Of a DNA stretch of 64,000 bases, positions 19,020-25,405 are shown piece after piece (the first letter of the stretch is position 1; each line of letters opens with the position of its first letter). Source of the stretch: Caulobacter sp. GTDB lineage: Bacteria > Pseudomonadota > Alphaproteobacteria > Caulobacterales > Caulobacteraceae. The stretch spans positions 1 to 64,000 of the forward strand of contig WGLL01000010.1 of NCBI GenBank assembly GCA_016125585.1. The letters run 5' to 3'. The position numbers were made by a program, and so were the translations under genes. Under the pieces are notes generated by a model, which was not told where the DNA came from, ran no database searches, and saw only the letters and a list, made by a program, of their open reading frames with translations.

Positions 19020-19859
19020 CTAGCGGACGCGGCTGACGACCCGCGCCGCTTGGCTCAGGCGGGCCCAGTCAAAGATGATCACGATCACCCCTTCAGAGAG
19101 GGGCGTCCCGTCCATGGCGGCGGGCGGCGCCTTCAGTCCGGGGACAAAGCCGATCATCGCGGCAGTGGCGGCATCGGAGACCTGTCCGGCCGGCTTGCAG
19201 CTGCTTAGTTCGCCATCGGGACCGACCCCGCAGCTGAGTTGCGAAAGCCCTGTGGTTTGATTTGTCGCGAGAATAGCCGGGGCAGACTCTTCGAGTGAGG
19301 GGCTCACCAGCCATTGGATCTGGTGGAGGCCGCAGCGTTGATCCGGGGATTTCGTCGTCGCGCAGGCGATTGATCCTTTGACCGGGTCAGCGTCCTTCAA
19401 GGGGGTGATCAGAACAGCGCCGACGCCGACCCGATAGGATCGTGGCGCGACCGGATGACGCTCCATTGTCCAGTAGAGGACATAACGAACCTGCCTGCCA
19501 GCAATCGGCGGTTGGGATGCAGACGGTCGCCGCAACAGGTACTTCGAAGAAAGCTTCAGGGCGCCCTCGCCAAATCCGACGCCTGCCGGCGATTCACCCA
19601 ATAATTCACAGTCGGTAAGGGAGCCGTCGCTGCGGACGGTACACTGGACTTCCGCCATGCCGGATACCCCGTCATGCATGGCCCGCTCGGGATACTTGCG
19701 CATCGCTTCGGTCAGGCCCGGCGTGCGGACCCAATCGGGTTTGCTGATCAGCTCCGACCGGAGTGAGCTTGGATCTTGTGGTGGTTCAGCGGCGGCGAGC
19801 GTCGGCGGGAGCGCACAGGCCAAGGCAAAGACGAGCGCGGACAACTTCAATCTGGACAT
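19020..19859 (-). CDS. Exported protein with two TonB-C-like domains
   Basis: A 279-residue exported protein with a signal peptide (1-23, ending LAAAEPP). Residues 60-125 look like a TonB C-terminal domain: GMAEVQCTVRSDGSLTDCELLGESP, then GFGEGALKLSSKYLLRRP. The second half appears to repeat it in weaker form: LSCGVGPDGELSSCKPAGQ, then AATAAMIGFVPGLKAPP and EGVIVIIFDW. Such 'energy transducer' folds without the TonB membrane helix are common in Caulobacterales and their function is unknown. ATG start. It is a single gene, divergent from the ParA-like gene with 135 bases between. Confidence 0.7.
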   Translation of the reverse strand: MSRLKLSALVFALACALPPTLAAAEPPQDPSSLRSELISKPDWVRTPGLTEAMRKYPERAMHDGVSGMAEVQCTVRSDGSLTDCELLGESPAGVGFGEGALKLSSKYLLRRPSASQPPIAGRQVRYVLYWTMERHPVAPRSYRVGVGAVLITPLKDADPVKGSIACATTKSPDQRCGLHQIQWLVSPSLEESAPAILATNQTTGLSQLSCGVGPDGELSSCKPAGQVSDAATAAMIGFVPGLKAPPAAMDGTPLSEGVIVIIFDWARLSQAARVVSRVR

Positions 19860-19994
19860 GGAACTCCCCGAGAAGGAGCCGAAGGTTGCAGCCGCGCCGC
19901 CCCTTGTCCACTTCCACCTTTGGACCTCGCGGCAAAGGGCGTTAGGGTTACTCCCCTGACCGGCGAGTCCCCCTCAACCCTCGCGGAGGCCCCG

Positions 19995-20660
19995 ATGCGC
20001 AAACTGGTGCTGCTGTCGCGCAAAGGCGGGACCGGCAAGACGACCCTGTCGGTCAACCTGGCGGTCGCCGCCATGGCCGAGGGCTACAGCGTGTCGGTCG
20101 CCGATCTGGATCTGCAGGGCTCAGCCGGATCCTGGGCCCAGGCGCGGGGCGGGGCGGCGCCGGACGTGCGGCCGGCCAACGGCGGCACGCTGTTTCCCCT
20201 GGCCAACGACGCCGAGCGGGCCGGCCGCGACCTGCTGATCATGGACACCCCGGCCGGCGGCGACGCCATCTCCAGCGCCGCCATCCGGCTGGCCGACCTG
20301 GCGGTGCTGGTCAGCCGGCCCAGCTATTTCGACCTCGCCGCCCTGGTTCCAGCCGCCCAGGCGGTGCGCGAGGCGGGCCGTCCGGCCATGGTGGTGCTGA
20401 ACCAGGCGCCCAGCCGGCGGGCCGGCGTCGAGAGCCCGATCATCGCCCGGGCGGTGGAGGCGGCGCGGGTGCTGGGATTTCCCATCGCCACCGTGGGCCT
20501 GCGGGCGCGGGTGGCGTTCCAGGAGAGCCTGTGGCGCGGCCAGGGGGTGCTGGAGTTCGAGCCGCGCGGCGCGGCGGCGGCCGAGATCGCCCGGCTGTGG
20601 AGCGACGTGGCCGATACCCTGTGGCCGGAACGGATCGAGCATCGCGGGGCGGCGGAGTAG
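19995..20660 (+). CDS. Orphan ParA-like ATPase
   Basis: A 221-residue P-loop ATPase of the ParA/MinD superfamily. The deviant Walker A with signature lysine is RKGGTGKTT at residues 9-17, ADLDLQGSAGSW follows at about 37-48, and LLIMDTPAGGD is the Walker B region near 77. No ParB partner or parS-like site is visible next to it, unlike chromosomal parAB. Small solo ParA proteins position cellular cargos or belong to plasmid-derived relics. The ATG at 19995 fits the family N-terminus (MRKLVLLSRKGG); the preceding open frame is not coding-like. Confidence 0.88.
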   Translation: MRKLVLLSRKGGTGKTTLSVNLAVAAMAEGYSVSVADLDLQGSAGSWAQARGGAAPDVRPANGGTLFPLANDAERAGRDLLIMDTPAGGDAISSAAIRLADLAVLVSRPSYFDLAALVPAAQAVREAGRPAMVVLNQAPSRRAGVESPIIARAVEAARVLGFPIATVGLRARVAFQESLWRGQGVLEFEPRGAAAAEIARLWSDVADTLWPERIEHRGAAE

Positions 20661-20825
20661 GGGCTCACGCCCGGGCGGTGCGGGCGAGGATGGCGTCGAG
20701 GGTCTGGGCCCGGCCGTCGCATTCGGCGATCAGCTGACGGGCGATCTGACGAGCGTCCGGGCCGTGGACTGGACGTCAAAGGCGCGCGCGCCGATGATCG
20801 CGTCCAGACCCTTGGGAGGCCGCTC

Positions 20826-21689
20826 GTGAAACATGCCCTGATCGCCGTTCTGGCCCTGATCCTGACCGGCGCGACCGCATCCGGGACCGCCACAAGGGCC
20901 GCTGCCGGTTCTGGCGAGGCGCCGGCGGTGAAGCTCTACGCCATGGACTGTGGGACCATTCCGGTGGCCGACGCCGACGCCTTCGCCGACGACGGCAGCT
21001 ACAAGGGGGTGTCGCGCGACCTGGTCGTGCCCTGCTACCTGATCCGCCACCCGAAGGGCGACCTGATCTGGGACACCGGGGTGCCGGAGCAGATCGCCGA
21101 CCTGCCCGGCGGGGTCGGGCCCGAGGGGATCACCGTGCGGCGCACCCTGACCAGCCAGCTGGCCGAGCTGGGGCTGAAGCCGCAGGACATCGACTTCCTG
21201 TCGCTGTCGCACAGCCATTTCGACCATATCGGCAACGGCGGGCTGTTCGCCCGGGCGACCTGGATCGTCGACGCCGACGAATTTGCCTATGCCTTCCGGC
21301 CGGCGGCCCGGGCGGACAAGGACGTCTTCCCGTCCTATGCGGCGCTGGAAACCTCGCCCCGGCTCATGCTGAGCGACAAGTCGACCCATGACGTCTTCGG
21401 CGACGGAACGGTGCAGATCATCGCCGCCCCCGGCCACACGCCCGGCCACCGGGTGTTGCTGCTGCGTCTGCGCAAGGCCGGGCCGGTGCTGCTGACCGGC
21501 GACATGTGGCACCTGGCCGAGAGCCGCGAGGGCCGCAAGGTGCCCCGCTTCAACGTCGACCGCGCCGAGACCCTCCGGTCGATGGACAAGGTCGAGGCCC
21601 TGGCCAAGGCGACCGGGGCGCGGGTGGTGCGGGAACATGTGCGGGAAGACTTCGACGCCCTGCCGGCCTTCCCGGAGGCGCTGGACTAG
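20826..21689 (+). CDS. Exported metallo-beta-lactamase-fold hydrolase (AHL lactonase-like)
   Basis: A 287-residue metal-dependent hydrolase with an N-terminal signal peptide (1-20). The zinc motif HSHFDHIGNG is at about residues 129-138, with further ligands His in APGHTPGHRV and Asp in LLTGDMWH, then a terminal His in VREHV. The YAMDCG start of the mature part and LIWDTGV resemble N-acyl-homoserine lactonases of the AttM/AiiA group, so quorum quenching is possible, but many relatives act on other lactones. GTG start with GGGAGG upstream. Confidence 0.85.
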   Translation: MKHALIAVLALILTGATASGTATRAAAGSGEAPAVKLYAMDCGTIPVADADAFADDGSYKGVSRDLVVPCYLIRHPKGDLIWDTGVPEQIADLPGGVGPEGITVRRTLTSQLAELGLKPQDIDFLSLSHSHFDHIGNGGLFARATWIVDADEFAYAFRPAARADKDVFPSYAALETSPRLMLSDKSTHDVFGDGTVQIIAAPGHTPGHRVLLLRLRKAGPVLLTGDMWHLAESREGRKVPRFNVDRAETLRSMDKVEALAKATGARVVREHVREDFDALPAFPEALD

Positions 21690-21766
21690 GGGGGACGCCG
21701 CCCCGAAGGGCCCGGGAAACCCCGGGGCCGGCCGGGACGGCCGCGAATTTCACCCGGATTTGCCGC

Positions 21767-22378
21767 TCAGGCCGGGAAAATCAGCGACTTGCGGGGCAGG
21801 GCGAGGCGGGGATCGTCTGGTCCCCGGGCGGGGGTTGTAGCGGCATCGGGCGGAGATCCGGCGGGCTCTTGCGGGGGAACGGACGGGGGTCTGGCGCCGC
21901 CCCCGCGAGCGGCGGACCGCAGGGTGATCAGCCGGTGCAGCGCCGCCTGCTTGTCGGCCATGCGGATGCGCAGGACCCGCCGCGACCCGTGACGGGTGCG
22001 GGTCTCCTCGACGACCAGTTCACGAATGGCGGCGGCCTGGTCCCGACCCATCCGCGACCAGTCGACGGCCAGGCCGCCGGCGTGGTCGGGTCGGGTGAAA
22101 TCGAGGATGTTGGCGAAGGCCAGCCGTTGCAGCTCGACCAGCTCGGGATCGTCGCCGGCCTCGGCCGCCGCCGTCCTGGCCGCCTCCGCCAGCGCCGCCA
22201 GACCGGCCTGGACGTCCGGCCGCCGCAGCAGGGCGGTGGCGGTATGGGTGGCGTTGCCGCCCCGATAGCCGGCCCGCATGGCCGCCCGGGTGCCATTGCC
22301 GCTGAGGTGATACTCCTCGATGAAACGGCGTTGCCGAAGGTTCAGGGGACGACAACGGTCGCCGGCGGCGCGCGGCAT
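21767..22378 (-). CDS. Orphan terminase small subunit-like protein (copy 2)
   Basis: A 203-residue paralogue of the gene at 1388-1990. The helix-turn-helix reads LNLRQRRFIEEYHLSGNGTRAAMRAGYRG at about residues 13-41, followed by ATALLRRPDVQAGLAAL, and the central block (AFANILDFTRPD, then AAAIRELVVEETRTRHGSRRVLRIRMADKQAALHRL) lines up closely with copy 1. The C-terminal 45 residues are Pro/Ala-rich and probably disordered. No other phage gene is near. ATG start with AAGGAG 9 bases upstream. The upstream element is almost the same as that of copy 1, which suggests common regulation. Confidence 0.75.
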   Translation of the reverse strand: MPRAAGDRCRPLNLRQRRFIEEYHLSGNGTRAAMRAGYRGGNATHTATALLRRPDVQAGLAALAEAARTAAAEAGDDPELVELQRLAFANILDFTRPDHAGGLAVDWSRMGRDQAAAIRELVVEETRTRHGSRRVLRIRMADKQAALHRLITLRSAARGGGARPPSVPPQEPAGSPPDAATTPARGPDDPRLALPRKSLIFPA

Positions 22379-22390
22379 GGGCAGCTCTCC

Positions 22391-22417
22391 TTATCGAAGC
22401 GGGAGCGCGATTATCCC
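22391..22417 (-). promoter_or_regulatory. Shared upstream element, copy b (ATAAT + CCGCTTCGATAA)
   Basis: The minus strand reads GGGATAAT, seven bases, CCGCTTCGATAAGGAG, and runs into the ribosome binding site of the second terminase-like gene. It agrees with copy a at 2001-2028 at every position of both conserved blocks. A -10 box plus a conserved initially transcribed region is the simplest reading. Confidence 0.5.
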
Positions 22418-22477
22418 ATGATCAGGGGGAGCCGAAGAATCCCTGTCCTCCGGAGGGCGACGCGGCGGGGGACAAAG

Positions 22478-22501
22478 CCCTTCCCCCTGGAGGGGGAAGG
22501 G
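22478..22501 (-). terminator. Hairpin after the DUF2171 gene
   Basis: A perfect CCCTTCCCCCT / AGGGGGAAGGG stem lies 17 bases beyond the DUF2171 stop on the minus strand, followed by CTTTG. It may act as a terminator or be a copy of the local palindromic repeat family. Confidence 0.45.
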
Positions 22502-22517
22502 AGAGGGCTTCCGCGTC

Positions 22518-22748
22518 CTATTCGTCGTCTTCCAGGGTCACGGCCACATCGGCGTTGGCCGACAGCCGCACCACGCCGTCATGGACGCCGGACACCATCC
22601 CGGCCGGGACCCAGTGGTGCTTGTGGTCGATGGAGTCCTTTTTGGTCAGCTTGATCCGGTCGCCGTCGACATGATCGACGGTCCCGACATGGACCCCGTC
22701 GGCGCCGATGACGTCTGCGTCCTTCTTGATCTGCGAGAGATCTGACAT
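22518..22748 (-). CDS. DUF2171 family protein
   Basis: A 76-residue acidic protein with the DUF2171 pattern: IKKDADVIGADGVHVGTVDHVDGDRIKLTKKDS, then HHWVPAGMVSGV. The fold resembles the PRC-barrel, a small beta-barrel found in RNA-processing and photosynthetic proteins, and the second half (DGVVRLSANADVAV) completes it. Its function is unknown; relatives in alphaproteobacteria are often stress-related. ATG start with AGGAGA upstream. Transcribed alone. Confidence 0.85.
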   Translation of the reverse strand: MSDLSQIKKDADVIGADGVHVGTVDHVDGDRIKLTKKDSIDHKHHWVPAGMVSGVHDGVVRLSANADVAVTLEDDE

Positions 22749-22818
22749 GGCGGTCTCCTGTTGCCGTGAACAGGGGGAACGCGCGGGACGGGGATAGGTG
22801 ACGGGGAGGGCAAGGATC

Positions 22819-23211
22819 CCTTCTCCCGGCAGGCGGGAGAAGGGGCGCCGGCGGGACTTTGACTGAACCCTCTCCCGGCGGGAGAGGGCAGGGCGAGGGG
22901 TTACGGTATCGGCCGGGTGAAGCGCGACGTCGGCGGCGACCGTAAACCCTCATCCCTCCCACGCCTGCCGGCGCGGGCCCCTCCCTTCTCCCTCCGGGGA
23001 GAAGGGGTGAGTATGGTAATCCTTCTCCCGCTCGCCGGGAGAAGGATTGCCGGCGGGACTTTTGCTGAACCCTCTCCCGGCGGGAGAGGGCAGGGTGAGG
23101 GGTTACGGTATCGGCCGGGAGAAGCGCGAGGTCGGCGGAGACCGTAAACCCTCATCCCTCCCACGCCTGACGGCGCGGGCCCCTCCCTTCTCCCTCCGGG
23201 CGAAGGGGTGG
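22819..23211. repeat. Tandem duplication of a 202-base palindromic-repeat unit
   Basis: Two copies (22819-23009 and 23021-23211) match at a constant offset of 202 bases. Each starts with a CCTTCTCCCG...CGGGAGAAGG hairpin and continues through a CGGCGGGACTTT block, GAGGGGTTACGGTATCGGCCGG, and ACCGTAAACCCTCATCCCTCCCACGCC. A few base changes separate the copies. The region between the DUF2171 and SOS peptidase genes is filled by this repeat and has no credible gene. Confidence 0.85.
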
Positions 23212-23259
23212 GAGGGCGCGCTACTTTACATCCCGGCGGTGTTGCCTCTGGATAGCGCC

Positions 23260-23910
23260 ATGTGCGGACGTTTCGACACCTCTCACCTGACCTGGGCCGA
23301 CATCCATGCCCAGCTGAGCCAGTTCACCCAGCACTTCCCGGTCGTCACCGCCCCGATCAACATGGAGCCCAACGACGACGTGCGCCCGACCACGGCCCAG
23401 GTCACCGCCCGGCTGCAGGACGGCGCCTGGGTGCTGGAGAAGATGCGCTGGGGGCTGGTTCCCTTCTGGCGGAACGGCAAGCCGCTGAAGGACACGGAGA
23501 AGGGCAAGGGCGACGGCTTCAAGCTGACCACCTTCAACTGCCGGGTGGAGACGGCGCAGACCGCCGCCACCTTCAAGGGGGCGTTCGCGCGGCGCCGCTG
23601 CATCGTCCCGGCCAGCGCCTGGTATGAATGGACCGGGCCGGAGGGTGGGAAGACGAAGCACCGCTTCGCCCGCACGGACGGCAAGGCCCTCTGGTTCGCC
23701 GGCCTCTGGGACCGCTGCACCACCCCGGATGCGGGGGAGGTCGCCAGCTTCACCATCCTGACCGGGCCGTCGGAGGGCTGGCTGGGCGACTACCACACCC
23801 GCGCGCCGGTCATCCTGGAGCCGGAGGAGTGGGGCGCCTGGCTCGACCCGGCGCAGGACGCGGGGCCGCTGATGGCGGCGGTGCGGGCGGAGCGGTTTGA
23901 GGTGGGGTAG
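23260..23910 (+). CDS. SOS response-associated peptidase (YedK/HMCES)
   Basis: A 216-residue SRAP-family protein that crosslinks to abasic sites in single-stranded DNA through its N-terminal cysteine and so protects them. Cys2 follows the initiator Met (MCGRF); TFNCRVET is the Asn/Arg/Glu active-site stretch near residue 87, RRCIVPASAWYEW is at about 112-124 and the catalytic His is in YHTRAPVIL near 177. The ATG at 23260 is required because Cys2 must become the N-terminus; the reading frame is open further upstream through the repeats. No LexA box was seen in front. Confidence 0.93.
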   Translation: MCGRFDTSHLTWADIHAQLSQFTQHFPVVTAPINMEPNDDVRPTTAQVTARLQDGAWVLEKMRWGLVPFWRNGKPLKDTEKGKGDGFKLTTFNCRVETAQTAATFKGAFARRRCIVPASAWYEWTGPEGGKTKHRFARTDGKALWFAGLWDRCTTPDAGEVASFTILTGPSEGWLGDYHTRAPVILEPEEWGAWLDPAQDAGPLMAAVRAERFEVG

Positions 23911-23915
23911 AGAAC

Positions 23916-24088
23916 CCTTCTCCCGCTCGCCGGGAGAAGGTGGGCCCGGAGGGCTCGGATGAGGGCAGCACGGAGGGCGGAGGGATGGCGACGACGCCGA
24001 ACAGCGCCAGAAGGCGTGAAATCCCCTGAAGCCGGCGCTGCCCTCATCCGTCGCTTCGCGCCACCTTCTCCCGGCGAGCGGGAGAAGG
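23916..24088. repeat. Inverted-repeat element with CCTTCTCCCG ends
   Basis: A 173-base element with 25-base ends (CCTTCTCCCGCTCGCCGG plus GAGAAGG) that are reverse complements of each other and each self-palindromic. The inner parts also pair (GATGAGGGCAGC near 23960 with GCTGCCCTCATCC near 24035). It starts 5 bases after the SOS peptidase stop and ends 3 bases before the stop of the DpnI-like gene, so it has the look of a non-autonomous mobile element. Confidence 0.75.
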
Positions 24089-24091
24089 ATT

Positions 24092-24972
24092 TTAGGGGGC
24101 GTTCGCCCGCGCGTACCGCCCCCGCCCCTCGAAGGTCAGCCACCCCAAATCCCGCAGCACCTGCAGCTGCTGCCTGATCTTCGGGCGGATGTTGTTGTTG
24201 GCCGGGTAGATGCGGGCCAGGCGAGATTCGAAGGCGTAGACTTCCTCCAGGGTGAACTCGGGACGGCCGATGGCTTCGACGCAGGCCATCACCTGGGTCA
24301 GCCAGCCGCGGCTGGCGCCGGCGGTCTCGCGCAGGAACAGGGTTGCCTGCCACTGGTCGAGAACGGTCTGGCGCGGGGTGAGGGCGCCGGCGCGGATCAG
24401 GCTGATCTTGCCGCCGCCAATCCGCTTGCGCGGATTGGCTAATGTTGAGTGTTCGCGCGTCGGGCGGCGGAACCGGTTTCCACTTCCGCCTGACGCGCGA
24501 ACGCGGGCACGCGCTCCAGCAGGATGTTGCAGCCCTCCCAGCCGGCGCGGCGGGCGTGGGGGCCGAGCGGCTTGCGGCGCTCGATGATCTCCGGCGTGAA
24601 GAAGTGTCTGGGCACGACGATCAGGTCGGTCACCGACAGGCGGACGCGGTCATAGGCCATCAGCACCAGGCTGGGGTTGTTGGCCTGGGCCAGCCGCTGG
24701 CTCATCGAGGCCCAGGCGCCGTCGACCACCTTGCGGCCGAAGCGGCCGTTCTGGCTCTTGAGTTCGTACTCCTCGGCGCAGGTCCTGCAGATGAAGTCGC
24801 ACACCCGCCGGTTGGCCGTCTGCGCCTCGACGGGCGCCGCGCCACAGCCGGGGCAGAACAGGTAGCGGCGGGCCCAGCCTTCGGACCAGACGCGGGCGTT
24901 CTGGGTCGGCCCCTGGAAGACGGCGGCGGGCTCCCCGAAGCCGAGGCTGGCCCAGGGCGGATCGTCGCTCAA
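24092..24972 (-). pseudogene. DpnI-family restriction endonuclease, broken by a repeat
   Basis: DpnI cuts methylated GATC. The N-terminal part (24439-24972, 177 codons, TTG start overlapping the TGA of the upstream ORF) keeps the catalytic PD-(D/E)XK set Asp59, Glu70, Lys72 at exactly the DpnI spacing, plus four zinc cysteines 40, 43, 62 and 65, and the conserved RKPLGPHARRAGWEGCNI. The C-terminal winged-helix part (from about 24430 down to 24092: SRGWLTQVMACVEAI, FTLEEVYAFESRL, IRPKIRQQLQVLRDLGW) is in another frame. Between them lie two hairpins (24417-24502) with a TAG stop. The winged helix is needed for full specificity in DpnI, so the gene is probably inactive, though the catalytic domain alone could still be made. 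Confidence 0.85.
24417..24502. repeat. Two-hairpin repeat inserted in the DpnI-like gene
   Basis: Hairpin A, CCAATCCGC-TTGC-GCGGATTGG (24417-24438), and hairpin B, GTTCGCGCGTC (24451-24461) with GACGCGCGAAC (24492-24502) and an inner GGCGGAAC/ACTTCCGCC stem, stand side by side. The loop core of B, ACCGGTTTCCACTT, recurs as ACCGGTCCCCACTA in the repeat at 62092-62136, so both belong to one alphaproteobacterial repeat class. The insert is not a multiple of three and shifts the frame. Confidence 0.75.
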
Positions 24973-25187
24973 AGGTCGCCGACCTGGGTGGCGGCGATCT
25001 CGTCGCCGGCGGCGTCAAGGGTCAGGTAGAGGCAGGCGCCGAATTCCTGCTGGCCGTCAGGGCGCCAGTCGTAGGCGGCGTGGTCGTCGTTCGCCAGTTT
25101 GGCAGCCTCCTCAGGGGAGTCGGCTTCGACCTCGGCGAGGTAGTCGACGTAGGCGTCGACGCGGCAGCGGACTGTGTAGGTGGGCAT
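24969..25187 (-). CDS. Small protein coupled to the DpnI-like gene
   Basis: A 72-residue acidic protein of unknown function (starts MPTYTVRCRVDAYVDYLAEVEA, ends EIAATQVGDL). It has a beta-alpha pattern, with EADSPEEAAKLANDD as a clear helix. Its TGA stop overlaps the TTG start of the DpnI-like gene (TTGA), so the two are translationally coupled and probably functionally linked. The frame is open to 25295 but the ATG at 25187 begins the coding-like part; no Shine-Dalgarno sequence is visible, so it may be leaderless. It could be an accessory or control protein for the nuclease, which is inference. Confidence 0.6.
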   Translation of the reverse strand: MPTYTVRCRVDAYVDYLAEVEADSPEEAAKLANDDHAAYDWRPDGQQEFGACLYLTLDAAGDEIAATQVGDL

Positions 25188-25405
25188 GGTGGGATGGATC
25201 CACAAACGTGCATCCGGGGCAAGGCTAGTTCGAAGTGACGGATAAGTCCCGACGGTCCCGAAATGGGCGGGGAAGGTTGCTGCTGACATTTCCAAACTGG
25301 GTGCTGGACGATGCCAAGCTGACGATCAGGAACAGCAGTCTGCTCCCTTCTTTAAACACGTGCCTTTTCAGCGCAGGCCATAGATCAACTCGCGCTCTGC
25401 TGGCG

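Noticed and set aside
20665..20770. Minus-strand frame ending ARQIARQLIAECDGRAQ before a stop
   Set aside because: About 35 codons look coding-like but have no usable start and no identified family. It may be a gene remnant, but the evidence is too thin.
22819..23211. Possible CRISPR-like array
   Set aside because: Only two long units in tandem, made of hairpins; no short repeats with unique spacers and no cas genes.
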